NCBI RefSeq assembly: GCF_001886185.1
Contig: NZ_JXLA01000023.1
Coordinates: 1-64,000 of the forward strand
From: Enterococcus raffinosus
GTDB lineage: Bacteria > Bacillota > Bacilli > Lactobacillales > Enterococcaceae
Direction of reading: 5' to 3'
Length of the DNA stretch: 64,000 bases
Shown here: piece after piece, positions 52,616 through 63,018 of the stretch
Numbering within the stretch: the first letter of the stretch is position 1
How the letters are laid out: each line of letters starts with the position of its first letter
Position numbers and translations under genes: made by a program
The notes under the pieces: model-generated
What the model was told of the DNA's origin: nothing
The model's database searches: none
What the model saw: the letters and a program-made list of their open reading frames with translations, nothing else

Positions 52616-54472
52616 GTGAATATTTCTCAAAGACAAGAAAAAATTCTAGAGAAATTATCCCTAAACCAGCAGCCTTCTACCGCTGGTCAACTGTCAAAAG
52701 AGCTGGGGGTTTCGTCGAAAACGATTCGAAATGACATTCAGCAGTTAAACCAGCTTTCTGAACAACCCATGATCCTATCGAAGGCGGGAACAGGGTTCTA
52801 TATAAATCCTGAAAATAACCACCTTCAGCAGCTGGCGTCTGATAAGCAGTCGACGAATTTGACCTTTGATTTACTCATGCGGTTATTAGACCAAAAAGCT
52901 TGTGACTTTTACGAACTTGCGGATGAATTCTTCATTAGTGAATCCACCCTTGATCGAATGGTCAAAGAGCTTAATAGATTGATTGCGAAAAGGGATCAGC
53001 GCTTGATAATTAAACGAAAACAAAATCGACTTTTGATTGAAGGGGATGAGGCGGCTAAAAGACGTGTGTTTACGTTGTTTTTAAATCAGGAGATTGAGAC
53101 CAATAAATTAAGCTTAGACAACTATTCAGATTATTTTGAACAGATTGATTTAGCGAAATTAACTAAGGTGGTCATAAATGTTCATCAAAAGGAAGGCTTT
53201 TTCGTCAATGATTTCTCAACGATTTCATTTATTTTGCATCTCGCAGTACTATTGGAAAGAGTCAGCAAAAAGAGCTACTTGAATCCTTCTCAGGCATCTT
53301 TAAAAGAGACTAAGAGTCGTCAAATGACTCTGGCGATGGTTAAGGAATTAGAAACGAACTTTGAGGTTAAGATTCCAGAGGAAGAATACGCGTATATCTA
53401 TCGCTTGTATTCTGGTTCGCTGGTTTCTGATGAGGACCTAGCCGATAAAAAACTAAAGCAGGCGATTGAAGGCGTCTTAACAAATATCGACTCGATTTTT
53501 TTTATTGATTTTACGCAGGACAAGAAAATCACGGATTATTTACTGACCCATGTGTCGGCATTGTATAAGCGCGCTACTCATAAACAATATTTGGTGAATC
53601 CCTTACTTGAAGAAATCAAAAGCAAGTTTCCTTTTGTTTATAATGTCAGTGTCTATGCCTCTGGTTATCTTCAAGAGAAGCTGAGCATTCAATTTCCAGA
53701 AGATGAAGTGGCGTACCTATCCTTGCATTTTCTTTCAGCACTAGAAAATATTCGCGCCCATAAAAAGAAACGTGTGTTGCTCGTCTCTCCTTATGGTGTG
53801 GGAAATCAGCGAATTGTCAGAAACCAATTGAATAAGATCCAGGAGTTCGAGATCGAACTATTCGTTGCGGAATCTATATTCGCAGTGACCAACGAGACGA
53901 CAGAAGAAAAATCATTGATTTTAACGACAGAGAAGTTGAATCTACCGACAACCGTTCCGGTTTATCAGTATGATTCATTTTTGACAGATGCTGATTTAAA
54001 GAAGATTCAGAACCTATTGATCGAAGAAAATCAATCACCTTCCGTTTTGACGACCTTTTTGAAGGAAGAGCTGTTCTTTCCCCAAGAAACGTTCACAGAC
54101 AGAGATGAAGTGATCCGATTTCTTTGTCAGGAACTGTATAAAAAAGGTTATTGTGAAAAGAACTATGTGGAGAAGGTGCTGCAACGAGAAGCATTGTCCA
54201 GTACCGCCTTTGGTGATTTTTACGCGTTGCCTCATGCCATCAAACGTGAGGCAAAACAAAATGCGGTAGCCATTTGTTCACTAGAAAAACCGCTGCAATG
54301 GAAAGAAAAAAAGGTTAGATTGGTTCTCCTGCTGGCCTTGAAGGAAGAACGAGATAACTCCTTTGAACAGCTATTTGAAGAACTTGTAAAGATGCTAAAT
54401 GATGCAGCGCGAGTAAAGAAGCTTTCAAGGCAAACAAGTTTTCAAGAATTTATGGCGATCTGTCAGAATTAA
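52616..54472 (+). CDS. LicR-type PRD activator of beta-glucoside operon
   Basis: A 618-residue BglG/LicR-family regulator. HTH (LSKELGVSSKTIRNDIQQL), second HTH, two PRDs, EIIB-like segment (VLLVSPYGVGNQRIV, where the usual phospho-Cys is Ser) and EIIA-like domain (YALPHAIKREA). GTG 52616 has AGGAGGG six bases upstream. It follows the PTS and GH1 genes and is probably their activator, controlled by phosphorylation of PRD histidines. Confidence 0.85.
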   Translation: MNISQRQEKILEKLSLNQQPSTAGQLSKELGVSSKTIRNDIQQLNQLSEQPMILSKAGTGFYINPENNHLQQLASDKQSTNLTFDLLMRLLDQKACDFYELADEFFISESTLDRMVKELNRLIAKRDQRLIIKRKQNRLLIEGDEAAKRRVFTLFLNQEIETNKLSLDNYSDYFEQIDLAKLTKVVINVHQKEGFFVNDFSTISFILHLAVLLERVSKKSYLNPSQASLKETKSRQMTLAMVKELETNFEVKIPEEEYAYIYRLYSGSLVSDEDLADKKLKQAIEGVLTNIDSIFFIDFTQDKKITDYLLTHVSALYKRATHKQYLVNPLLEEIKSKFPFVYNVSVYASGYLQEKLSIQFPEDEVAYLSLHFLSALENIRAHKKKRVLLVSPYGVGNQRIVRNQLNKIQEFEIELFVAESIFAVTNETTEEKSLILTTEKLNLPTTVPVYQYDSFLTDADLKKIQNLLIEENQSPSVLTTFLKEELFFPQETFTDRDEVIRFLCQELYKKGYCEKNYVEKVLQREALSSTAFGDFYALPHAIKREAKQNAVAICSLEKPLQWKEKKVRLVLLLALKEERDNSFEQLFEELVKMLNDAARVKKLSRQTSFQEFMAICQN

Positions 54473-54479
54473 GGAAAAT

Positions 54480-54525
54480 AAAACAACCGTCAAAATCCTG
54501 TGAGAGATCTTGGCGGTTGTTTTGA
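54480..54525. terminator. Bidirectional terminator
   Basis: AAAACAACCGTCAA / TTGGCGGTTGTTTT (14 bp with one G-T pair), between the LicR-type gene and convergent nupC. Confidence 0.85.
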
Positions 54526-54529
54526 ATGC

Positions 54530-55705
54530 TTAAAAAATTAGCCCTGTAATAATGGCGCTTAAGAAGCTGACTAGGCTGGCACTCAATAAGATTTTTAACC
54601 CATGTTTGGCAACTAGATTACCTTTTTCTTCGTTGAGTCCCTTCATCGCACCAGAAATAATTCCGATGGAAGAGAAGTTGGCGAAAGATACTAAGAAAAC
54701 GGAAAGGATGGCTGTAGTACGCGCAGAGAACGTCCAGTCGCCCTTCGCTAATTCTGTCATCGCGACAAACTCATTCGTAACGAGTTTAGTTGCCATGAGG
54801 CTGCCGGCATCGACGGCTTCTTTCCAAGGAATCCCAGTAATAAACGCTAAAGGCGCAAACACATAGCCTAGAATTTCTTGGAAGGTTAGACCGGTAATCT
54901 TAGCGAAAATGAAATTAATCATTGCAATCAAGGCCACAAAGCCGATCAGCATCGCAGCAACAGTGACCGCTACATGAAAACCGTCTAGGATATATTCCCC
55001 TAACATTTGAAAGAATGTCTGCTCTTTATCCTCTTCGATGACTAGCTCATCATTTTCCAGTTGATATGGATTGATGATTGAGGCGATGATAAAACCGCCA
55101 AATAAATTTAATACAAGCGCCGTGATTACGTATCGCGGCTGGATCAAAGCCATGTAAGAGCCGACGATGGACATAGAAACGGTAGACATGGCAGAGATGC
55201 TCATGGAAGTTAACCGTTGTTCAGATAAGGTAGGCAACTCTTTTTTGATAGAGATGAATACCTCTGATTGCCCTAGGATCGCAGATGCAACTCCATTGTA
55301 GGATTCTAATTTGCCCATGCCATTGATTTTACTAAGGGCAAGTCCAACGCCTTTCATGAAGAGCGGCAGGATCTTCACGTATCGTAAAATTCCGATGATC
55401 GCAGAAATAAAGACGATCGGCATAAGCACATTTAAGAAGAAGGGAAAGCTGCCTTTATTAGCGATCCCGCCAAAAACGAAGTCCACGCCTGAACCAGCGA
55501 AGCTCAACAGGGCATCAAAAACACCGGCCAAGCCGCCGACAATCGTGGTTCCCACTGTTGTTCGTAAGAGAATGAAGCCTAATAAAAATTGCAGTACCAG
55601 CATAACTAAAATGGGTGTGTACTGAATCTTTTGACGATCACTGCTGATTAACACACCTAAAGCTAAAACAATGATCAACCCAATAATACCTGTCACAAAA
55701 TGCAA
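54530..55705 (-). CDS. nupC: Concentrative nucleoside transporter (NupC)
   Basis: A 391-residue CNT-family permease: the early FVFGGIANKGSFPFFLNVLMPIVFISAIIG region (gist: FVFGG, FISAIIG), GQSEVFISIKKELP, MATKLVTNEFVAM and SFANFSSIGIISGAMKGL are family landmarks. It imports nucleosides with protons or sodium. The start is TTG at 55705 with TAGGAG six bases upstream. It is monocistronic, flanked by a terminator and a 460-base gap. Confidence 0.88.
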   Translation of the reverse strand: MHFVTGIIGLIIVLALGVLISSDRQKIQYTPILVMLVLQFLLGFILLRTTVGTTIVGGLAGVFDALLSFAGSGVDFVFGGIANKGSFPFFLNVLMPIVFISAIIGILRYVKILPLFMKGVGLALSKINGMGKLESYNGVASAILGQSEVFISIKKELPTLSEQRLTSMSISAMSTVSMSIVGSYMALIQPRYVITALVLNLFGGFIIASIINPYQLENDELVIEEDKEQTFFQMLGEYILDGFHVAVTVAAMLIGFVALIAMINFIFAKITGLTFQEILGYVFAPLAFITGIPWKEAVDAGSLMATKLVTNEFVAMTELAKGDWTFSARTTAILSVFLVSFANFSSIGIISGAMKGLNEEKGNLVAKHGLKILLSASLVSFLSAIITGLIF

Positions 55706-56168
55706 ATAATCACTCCTAAGTCGTCTTTTTGATTTTTGACTTTTACCAAAACGGATACTCCTTGAGACAATTTTCAGAATAAAATGAATCGTATATGTAT
55801 AAAAAGCAGTGCAAAAGAAGCGTCAGTCGGTAAAAATAATCTGAAACATCGTAGCTTTTTTTAAAAGAATTTGCGAAGGAAAACTACGCAAAATGTTCTT
55901 CTATGAATAAATTTTAAAGACGAAAGCACTAACAACTTCATTTTTATCTGTCTTGCAATGAGTAAAGCTTTTCTAAAAAAAATATGCTATGCTTAAAAAG
56001 AATTCTGCAAAAAAGATATCAGTTCCATTATTCTCAGTGGATAGAAGATATAGTAAGCCCTATACTTTCACTATTCATGAGCCACTTTAACGGAATGATA
56101 TATACGGGGAAAATGAGCTTCGATTTTTGAAGATTGAAGCACAGTTAGATGAACTTGGAGGGATCGGA
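55706..56168. other. 463-bp intergenic region between nupC and busR
   Basis: AT-rich, with divergent promoters expected for nupC and busR. TATACT-like boxes occur near 56060. No gene is seen. Confidence 0.5.
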
Positions 56169-56807
56169 ATGGAAGGGGAAAACAAGAAGCGGATCTTGCT
56201 GCCTCGCTATCAGCAAGTAGCGGTAGAGATTGCTGAACGGATTGCTGACAATCGGTATCAAGTGGGAGAAAAAATTCATGCACGTTCCACGCTAGCCAGT
56301 AATTTTAATGTTTCTCCTGAAACTGCACGGAAAGCGATCAATGTGCTAGTGGATCTCGGAATCATGGAGGTTCGCCATGGCAGTGGGGCCTATGTGCTTT
56401 CGCGAGAAAAAGCGAAGGTCTACTTTGAGAAATATCAGGATGTGCAATCTGTTCAAGAAATAAAGAATGAGCTTCAGGCGAGCGTTGAGAAACAAAAACA
56501 AGAACTGGACAATGTGAGTGAGCTTTTGAATCAGTTATTAGCCCAAACGAAGCGCGTTCATAATGTCGCGCCTTTTGTTCCGTACGAGTTAACTTTGACG
56601 GGAGAGGCAGAACACTTGGAGAGTACGGTTAATGACTTAAATATTTGGCACGAGACGGGAGCGACGATTATTGCCATTCAGCAAAAGAACGAGCTTTTGC
56701 TGTCGCCGGGACCTTACGCCAAAATTTGCGAAGGCGATACCTTATTCTTTGTTGGCAACGAATTCGTTATTCAACGAATGCAGCATCTGTTTTATCCAGA
56801 TAAATAA
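56169..56807 (+). CDS. busR: c-di-AMP-responsive repressor BusR
   Basis: A 212-residue protein with an N-terminal GntR winged HTH (PRYQQVAVEIAERIADNRYQVGEKI; TLASNFNVSPETARKAINVLVDLG), a helical coiled segment (about 85-125) and a C-terminal RCK_C/TrkA_C domain ending FFVGNEFVIQRMQHLF. This domain order is that of BusR, which represses the betaine transporter when bound to c-di-AMP. ATG 56169 has GGAGGGA five bases upstream. The transporter genes and a matching operator lie next to it. Confidence 0.88.
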   Translation: MEGENKKRILLPRYQQVAVEIAERIADNRYQVGEKIHARSTLASNFNVSPETARKAINVLVDLGIMEVRHGSGAYVLSREKAKVYFEKYQDVQSVQEIKNELQASVEKQKQELDNVSELLNQLLAQTKRVHNVAPFVPYELTLTGEAEHLESTVNDLNIWHETGATIIAIQQKNELLLSPGPYAKICEGDTLFFVGNEFVIQRMQHLFYPDK

Positions 56808-56814
56808 TTCCATC

Positions 56815-56844
56815 AAAAAAGAAAGCTGCGGCTTTCTTTTTTTT
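56815..56844 (+). terminator. Terminator after busR
   Basis: AAAAAAGAAAGC / GCTTTCTTTTTT stem with a tetraloop and T run. Confidence 0.85.
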
Positions 56845-56966
56845 AAACCTTTAACCACTGGAACGATCTCATTTTAAGGGCAATTTCGATATCTGATGTT
56901 ACTAAGAAGCGGAGGGAGTTTTCTAAAGCGCACTTGCTGATTTACTGAAAATTTTCAGCATCTTTT

Positions 56967-56995
56967 TTGACAAAGTGACCACATGGTGTTAAGGT
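56967..56995 (+). promoter_or_regulatory. busAA promoter
   Basis: TTGACA (56967-56972), 17-base spacer, TAAGGT (56990-56995). It lies between the two halves of the BusR operator. Confidence 0.55.
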
Positions 56996-57009
56996 TGTAT
57001 GGTCACTTT
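56972..57009. promoter_or_regulatory. BusR operator (bipartite)
   Basis: AAAGTGACCA (56972-56981) and TGGTCACTTT (57000-57009) form a perfect 10-bp inverted repeat; the GTGAC and GTCAC cores are 22 bases apart. I recall this spacing as the BusR bipartite site in streptococci. It overlaps the -35 and spans the promoter. Confidence 0.8.
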
Positions 57010-57028
57010 TTTAAGAGGAGGATATTTT

Positions 57029-58228
57029 TTGAGTAAAGTTAAGGTAGAACATCTGACTAAAATTTTTGGTAAGAAACAGCAGCAAGCCCTTGCGATGATT
57101 CAGGAGAATCGCGACAAGAACGAAATTGTAGAGAAAACAGGTGCAACTGTTGGTGTATATGATGCAAGTTTTGAAGTCAATGAAGGAGAAATTTTTGTTA
57201 TTATGGGACTTTCCGGCAGCGGAAAATCCACAATGATTCGTTTATTAAATCGCTTGATTGATCCGACCTCTGGTGAGATCTATATCGATGGAGAAAATAT
57301 CGCTCAAATGGACAAAGAAGCACTGCGGGAAGTGCGTCGCCATAAAATCAATATGGTCTTTCAAAATTTTGGGCTGTTTCCTCATCGTACGATTTTGGAA
57401 AATACAGAATACGGTCTTGAAGTCCGAGGCGTACCAAAAGCGGAACGTCAGGCAAAGGCTGAACAAGCATTAGAAAACTCAGGACTATTGACCTTTAAGG
57501 ATCAATATCCAGATCAACTATCCGGTGGGATGCAGCAGCGGGTTGGCTTGGCGCGGGCTTTAGCCAATGATCCAGAAATTCTATTGATGGATGAAGCTTT
57601 TTCCGCTTTAGACCCATTGATCCGTCGAGAGATGCAAGATGAATTATTGGATCTGCAATCGAATGTACAAAAAACAATCATCTTTATTACCCATGATTTA
57701 AATGAAGCCTTGCGAATCGGTGATCGGATCGCGTTAATGAAGGACGGTCAAATCATGCAGATCGGTACGGGAGAAGAAATTCTGACGCATCCAGCCAATC
57801 AATATGTTCGTGACTTCGTTGAAGACGTGGATCGTTCAAAAGTCTTGACTGCCCAAAATATCATGGTGCCAGCGTTGACGACGAATATTGAAGTGGATGG
57901 ACCAAATGTGGCGTTGAATCGAATGCGTAAAGAAGAAGTCAGTATGCTATTAGCTGTTGATCGTAAGCGTAAGCTGAAGGGCAGCCTGACAGCAGACAAA
58001 GCGCGGGAAGCACGTAAAAATAATCTAGAGCTGAGAGACGTCATTGATAAAAATGTCCGCCGCATCCCGAAAGACATGCTGGTCACCGACATTTTCAATC
58101 TGATTTTTGATTCGCCAGCACCACTGGCTGTAGTAGAAGGCGACCGCTTAGTCGGTGTCGTCATCCGTGGTAGTGTGTTAGAGGCGTTAGCAGATACAGA
58201 GACTGAAGAGGTGATCACAAATGTTTAG
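57029..58228 (+). CDS. busAA: Glycine betaine ABC transporter ATPase
   Basis: A 399-residue OpuAA/BusAA-type ATPase: GLSGSGKST (Walker A), [15 protein letters not shown] (signature), [12 protein letters not shown] (Walker B) and a C-terminal pair of CBS domains that sense ionic strength or nucleotides. TTG 57029 (protein begins [10 protein letters not shown]) is chosen because AGAGGAGG lies seven bases upstream; ATG 56999 is inside the operator. It overlaps the next gene by eight bases. Confidence 0.92.
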   Translation: MSKVKVEHLTKIFGKKQQQALAMIQENRDKNEIVEKTGATVGVYDASFEVNEGEIFVIMGLSGSGKSTMIRLLNRLIDPTSGEIYIDGENIAQMDKEALREVRRHKINMVFQNFGLFPHRTILENTEYGLEVRGVPKAERQAKAEQALENSGLLTFKDQYPDQLSGGMQQRVGLARALANDPEILLMDEAFSALDPLIRREMQDELLDLQSNVQKTIIFITHDLNEALRIGDRIALMKDGQIMQIGTGEEILTHPANQYVRDFVEDVDRSKVLTAQNIMVPALTTNIEVDGPNVALNRMRKEEVSMLLAVDRKRKLKGSLTADKAREARKNNLELRDVIDKNVRRIPKDMLVTDIFNLIFDSPAPLAVVEGDRLVGVVIRGSVLEALADTETEEVITNV

Positions 58229-59945
58229 TATTTTACAGCAAGCCTTGCCCGTTGCAGATTGGGTGGAAGGATTTACAGAGTGGCTGACAGGAACCTTTGC
58301 TGGTTTGTTCTCAGCCTTGCAGCATGCCGGACAATTTTTAATGGATGGAATGACAGGGATATTAACGATGATCCCACCATTATTATTGATTCTCGTTTTA
58401 ACGATCGCCGCCTTTTTTATTTCCAATAAAAAATGGGGGCTGACAAGCTTTACCTTGATCGGACTGCTCTTTATTTATAATCAAGGATTATGGACGGATC
58501 TTATGAGTACCGTCACACTGGTTCTTTTATCAAGTCTATTATCGATCATCATTGGGGTACCTTTAGGAATCCTGATGGCGAAAAATGAGACTGCGAAAAA
58601 AATTATTACTCCCATTCTGGACTTTATGCAGACAATGCCAGGGTTCGTGTATTTGATTCCTGCGGTTGCATTCTTCGGAATTGGGATGGTTCCTGGTGTT
58701 TTTGCCTCAGTTATTTTCGCTTTGCCGCCAACCGTGCGTTTTACGAATTTAGGGATTCGTCAAATTCCAAAAGAATTGGTCGAAGCGTCTGATTCCTTCG
58801 GCGGTACCGGCAAACAAAAATTGTTTAAGCTGGAATTACCATTAGCAAAAAGTACCATTTTAGCGGGGATCAACCAAACAACGATGCTTGCTTTATCAAT
58901 GGTGGTTATCGCATCAATGATCGGAGCGCCGGGTCTAGGCCGTGGAGTTCTCTCAGCCTTGCAACGTGCGCAAGTCGGAAATGGTTTTGTGAATGGATTG
59001 GCGCTAGTTATTTTGGCGATCATTATCGATCGATTCACACAGAATATCAACAAGCCAAAACAACAGGCAGCTGAAAAAATGCCGAAGACCAAAAAGAAAA
59101 AAATCGGTATTGCCGCCGGTGTTGTTGCTGCAGTCGTTTTACTAGCCTCTTTTGGTTTTGGCGGTTCATCTAAGGAAAGCAAAGGAACGATCAACCTGAC
59201 CTATGTAGAGTGGGATACAGAAGTGGCTTCTACTCATGTCATCGGAGAGGTTCTAAAGGAAATGGGCTACAATGTCAACATGACTCCGCTGGATAATGCG
59301 ATTATGTGGGAATCTGTTGCAAAAGGTGAATCAGATGCCATGGTTGCTGCTTGGTTGCCTAATACACACAAATCACAATTTGCTCAGTATAAGGATCAGG
59401 TTGATGATTTAGGTGTGAACCTAAAAGGAGCAAAAGTTGGCCTGGTTGTTCCTGATTATATGGATGTAAACTCTATCGAAGATTTGACTGATCAAGCGAA
59501 TAAAACAATCACCGGGATCGAACCTGGTGCCGGTGTGGTCAATGCCGCTGAAAATACATTGAAGGCTTATCCGAATTTATCTGATTGGAAAGTCTCAACC
59601 TCTTCTTCTGGTGCAATGACAGTTGCTCTTGGCCAAGCGATTAAAAAGAAACAACCCATTGTTATTACTGGCTGGTCTCCTCACTGGATGTTCGCCAAAT
59701 ATGGGTTGAAATATTTAGATGATCCTAAAGGGGCCATGGGAACAGAAGAGGCCATTCATACGATGGCACGTAAAGGTTTGAAGGAAGATCAACCAGAAGC
59801 GTATAAAGTCTTGGATAATTTCCATTGGAACCAAAAGGATATGGAAAGTGTCATGCTAGCGATCAATGAAGGAAAAGACCCTTCTCAAGCAGCGAAAGAC
59901 TGGATTAAAGACCACCAAAAAGAAGTCGATGAGTGGAAGAAATAG
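58221..59945 (+). CDS. busAB: Betaine transporter permease-binding protein fusion
   Basis: A 574-residue OpuABC/BusAB fusion. The N-terminal half is the permease with about eight helices and the coupling motif near [24 protein letters not shown]; a basic linker ([13 protein letters not shown]) leads to one more membrane helix; the C-terminal half is the OpuAC-type binding protein ([22 protein letters not shown] with the Trp residues of the betaine pocket). It imports compatible solutes on osmotic upshift. Confidence 0.92.
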   Translation: MFSILQQALPVADWVEGFTEWLTGTFAGLFSALQHAGQFLMDGMTGILTMIPPLLLILVLTIAAFFISNKKWGLTSFTLIGLLFIYNQGLWTDLMSTVTLVLLSSLLSIIIGVPLGILMAKNETAKKIITPILDFMQTMPGFVYLIPAVAFFGIGMVPGVFASVIFALPPTVRFTNLGIRQIPKELVEASDSFGGTGKQKLFKLELPLAKSTILAGINQTTMLALSMVVIASMIGAPGLGRGVLSALQRAQVGNGFVNGLALVILAIIIDRFTQNINKPKQQAAEKMPKTKKKKIGIAAGVVAAVVLLASFGFGGSSKESKGTINLTYVEWDTEVASTHVIGEVLKEMGYNVNMTPLDNAIMWESVAKGESDAMVAAWLPNTHKSQFAQYKDQVDDLGVNLKGAKVGLVVPDYMDVNSIEDLTDQANKTITGIEPGAGVVNAAENTLKAYPNLSDWKVSTSSSGAMTVALGQAIKKKQPIVITGWSPHWMFAKYGLKYLDDPKGAMGTEEAIHTMARKGLKEDQPEAYKVLDNFHWNQKDMESVMLAINEGKDPSQAAKDWIKDHQKEVDEWKK

Positions 59946-60264
59946 AATAACTAGAAAAATTGCTGATCATAAGAGGTCAGCAATTTTTTTGTATTTAAAA
60001 GAAGGAAGCTGTAAAAGCCTCATTACAAATTGGCTTTTCCACTCATCAAAAAATTTCATAAATACTTTCAAAAAAGAATGATTCCTGTTAATTTGAGTTT
60101 TCATGATTAATGTTGAAAAAAGGAGACCTTTTAAGTAAGTTGAAAATTTACTATGATGAATATAGGAGATAGCGAGGTTGGCTGCTCAACGTTGTTTATT
60201 TTTCCTTAACGAAGAGGGCTGACAGCCGAATACTCTGAATGCTTAAAGACGAGGAGGTGTGAAA
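59946..60264. other. 319-bp intergenic region before PRD regulator 5
   Basis: Contains the bus terminator and, around 60140-60166, TTGAAA and TATAGG boxes with a short 15-base spacer as a poor promoter candidate. No gene is seen. Confidence 0.45.
59956..59991 (+). terminator. Terminator of bus operon
   Basis: AATTGCTGA / TCAGCAATT stem inside A and T tracts (59958-59966 / 59977-59985 approximately). Confidence 0.82.
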
Positions 60265-62208
60265 ATGGAAAAAACGATGCGTCGTCGCAATCAACTGTTA
60301 TCCTTACTTCTTTCTGAAAGCGATTACAAAACGACGGATTATTTTAGTGAGAAGCTGGAAGTGTCAACGAGAACGATTTTGAACGATGTAAATTTTTTGA
60401 ACAAGGAATTGGCGGGAAAAGCGATAGAGATTGTTAAGGTGCCAAGACATGGTATCAAATTAATCGGAACAGAAGGAGAAATCAACAGAATTACAGATCT
60501 TACGGTGGAAAGTGACAGAGATATTTATGACGTATTAGGCAGAAGAGAAGGTATTTTTCGTCAATTATTTATGACGCCCGAAGGACAGTTACTAGAGACG
60601 CTAGAAGCGGATTTTTTTATCTCTGATTCAACGTTAAAAAAAGATCTAGATTATTTACAGCGCTATCTGCGGCATTTTGATGTCAAAATCTGTCAGAGCA
60701 GACGGAAGGTTTCCTTGCGTGGGGCGGAGGCGGACATCCAACAGGCGTATCAAAATTTTTTGATGACAAAGTTTCCCGATGCTCTGCTGGTAAACAATGA
60801 AGAGCTGCTAATCCAATTAGAGAACTATTTCCCTGTCGCCCTGATCCAATTAGTCAAAGATACGTTAGAGAAGTTTTCCGATATGTTTTATAGCAATATT
60901 TCCAATAAATATTTTTCAGCAATTTTTCTTACTTTTTTATGTTTACTTACGCGAGCGGAAAACGGCTGTCATATGACGATCGAAGAGAAAAAGAAAAGCG
61001 ACTTAGAGGATTTGGCTTTATATACGCAAACCTATGAGATTTGTGCCTTCATTTCTACGAATAGTTCGATCGAGCTTTGGTATCCCGATATTTATCATCT
61101 ATCTGAAACCTTATACGCCATGAATGTAAAACCCTTCTACAAATCAACCAAGACGTACAATGACAGCTATCAGGAGGCGGTAGAAGAATTAATCGCCGAT
61201 TTAGGAAACCTGTTAAATATCGATTTTTCTGGCGATCAGGAATTACATGATTCACTTATGAGCCATATTGTTCCGATGATTTATCGGCTGCGTCGCAATA
61301 TTTTGATCAAAAATCCTTTTATGGAGGACATTAAAAATCGTTACTTGTTATTGTATTCCATGATGTGCTATGCCATCAGCAGTATCGGTCAGCGATTTTC
61401 GATCGAAGTGACCGGCGATGAGATTTCTTTTCTAGTGATTTACTTCCAAGTCGCTTTGGAGCGCAAGTATGGAGTAAGTTTTCGTAATATCTATGTCGTT
61501 CTTTCACGAGGGTTGATCACAAGTGATTTGATCTATACGAAAATTCGGCGAATCATTCCCCATACCGATAAAGTGATTCAATTGACGACTAAGGAATTTG
61601 AACAAGTGACGTTGAATTCAAGAGATGTCGTGGTCACGACTGATCCTAGTGTAAAGGCCACAAATGTGGTTTATATTTCGCCTATGATCAAAGATGAGGA
61701 AATTAGTCGGATCGTTCATACCTATTACAAACGGTATCACGCGACAGCAAAAGAAAAAACACAGGTAAATCAGCAATGGATCAATCCAGAGCTTGTTTTT
61801 CTTCAACAACATGTTGAGAACAAAGAGGCGTGTTTGAATTTTATGATTGAAAGGTATCAGGCTTTAGGCATTGCGAAGGAAAATTTTGGCGAATCTGTTT
61901 GGACACGGGAGAAATTAGGAGATACTAGTTTTTCTGTCAGTGTGGCGATTCCCCATGCGGACCCTAGCGAGGTCAATCAAACATCAATCGGGATCATGAC
62001 ATTGGATAAGAAGATTAATTGGGGAATCAATAATGTGAATGTCATTTTATTTTTCGCTATTTCAGATACAGATATCAATGCGGCAAAGAGTAAAATCACA
62101 GGTTTACTTGAGTTTATCGAAAAGGAGGAGAATGTGGAAAAACTGATTCAAGTAACAGATAAGCAAGCACTTTTGGATTTAGTGATGGGGGAAGGGAGTG
62201 CAATTTAA
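60265..62208 (+). CDS. PRD-domain activator of third galactitol-type PTS
   Basis: A 647-residue BglG/MtlR-family regulator: HTH (DYFSEKLEVSTRTILNDVNFLNKEL), second HTH, PRDs, EIIB-like part (YVVLSRGLITSDLIY, without Cys) and EIIA-like domain (VAIPHADPSEV). ATG 60265 has GAGGAGG seven bases upstream. The IIA start directly abuts its stop, so it belongs to the same operon. Confidence 0.85.
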   Translation: MEKTMRRRNQLLSLLLSESDYKTTDYFSEKLEVSTRTILNDVNFLNKELAGKAIEIVKVPRHGIKLIGTEGEINRITDLTVESDRDIYDVLGRREGIFRQLFMTPEGQLLETLEADFFISDSTLKKDLDYLQRYLRHFDVKICQSRRKVSLRGAEADIQQAYQNFLMTKFPDALLVNNEELLIQLENYFPVALIQLVKDTLEKFSDMFYSNISNKYFSAIFLTFLCLLTRAENGCHMTIEEKKKSDLEDLALYTQTYEICAFISTNSSIELWYPDIYHLSETLYAMNVKPFYKSTKTYNDSYQEAVEELIADLGNLLNIDFSGDQELHDSLMSHIVPMIYRLRRNILIKNPFMEDIKNRYLLLYSMMCYAISSIGQRFSIEVTGDEISFLVIYFQVALERKYGVSFRNIYVVLSRGLITSDLIYTKIRRIIPHTDKVIQLTTKEFEQVTLNSRDVVVTTDPSVKATNVVYISPMIKDEEISRIVHTYYKRYHATAKEKTQVNQQWINPELVFLQQHVENKEACLNFMIERYQALGIAKENFGESVWTREKLGDTSFSVSVAIPHADPSEVNQTSIGIMTLDKKINWGINNVNVILFFAISDTDINAAKSKITGLLEFIEKEENVEKLIQVTDKQALLDLVMGEGSAI

Positions 62209-62682
62209 GTGGCTGACTTTTGGAATGAAATGTACTTAGATGAACAGTTGGTTGATTTAGCAATGGATGAACCCGATAACTTTTCAGCGTTGGCGACGTT
62301 GGCCAGTCGACTGGAGGCCAATCAGTGTGTGAATGGTGAGTTCAGCTCAGCGGTTCAGGAGCGAGAGAAGGAGTTTGCGACTGGTTTGCCTTTAGAGCAT
62401 ATCGGCGTGGCGATTCCTCATACCGATTCTGAATATGTTTTCAAGCAATCAATGGCAATCGGCATTTTAAAGAATCCGGTAATGTTTGAAATGATGGGGT
62501 CACCGGAGGTTCTCGTTCCAGTAAAAATCATGTTTATGCTAGCGATCAAGGAACCGAAAAAGCAACTGGAATTTTTACAGGCGTTGATCGATATGTTTCA
62601 AACAGATGAAAAGGTCTTAGCAATTATTCAAGCGAATACGGCAGAAGAAGTCGTAAAAAGCATCAAACAGAATTTAAAATAA
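62209..62682 (+). CDS. gatA: Galactitol-type PTS IIA, third cluster
   Basis: A 157-residue PTS_EIIA_2 protein starting at GTG directly after the regulator stop, with GGGGGAAGGGAG upstream. Active His71 lies in GVAIPHTDSEY. It is the same family and length as the cluster 1 IIA. Confidence 0.85.
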   Translation: MADFWNEMYLDEQLVDLAMDEPDNFSALATLASRLEANQCVNGEFSSAVQEREKEFATGLPLEHIGVAIPHTDSEYVFKQSMAIGILKNPVMFEMMGSPEVLVPVKIMFMLAIKEPKKQLEFLQALIDMFQTDEKVLAIIQANTAEEVVKSIKQNLK

Positions 62683-62695
62683 GGACGTGGAAAAG

Positions 62696-62980
62696 ATGAA
62701 AAATATTTTATTAGCATGTGGTTCTGGCATTGCGACATCAACAGCAGTAAATGGAAAAATATCAAAAATTTTAGATGAGAATGGGTACAAAGGAAAGTAT
62801 AAAATCACGCAATGCAAAATTTCGGAAGCACCGAATAAAGCTTCTAACTATGATTTTTTGATTTCGACAACGGTTATTCCGAAAGGTTTGGCTTGCGAAT
62901 CTGTTTCCGGAGTATGCTTTTTGACTGGCGTTAATACAAAACCAACGATCGATAAAATTATGGAGTTAATGGAAAAGTAG
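62696..62980 (+). CDS. gatB: Galactitol-type PTS IIB, third cluster
   Basis: A 94-residue EIIB with the loop LACGSGIATST (Cys8) and ISTTVIPKG. ATG 62696 has AAGGA ten bases upstream; GTG 62687 is also in frame. IIC follows after 38 bases. Confidence 0.86.
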   Translation: MKNILLACGSGIATSTAVNGKISKILDENGYKGKYKITQCKISEAPNKASNYDFLISTTVIPKGLACESVSGVCFLTGVNTKPTIDKIMELMEK

Positions 62981-63018
62981 CCTGTATAAAACAATACGAG
63001 TAAGGAGAGCGATTAATT

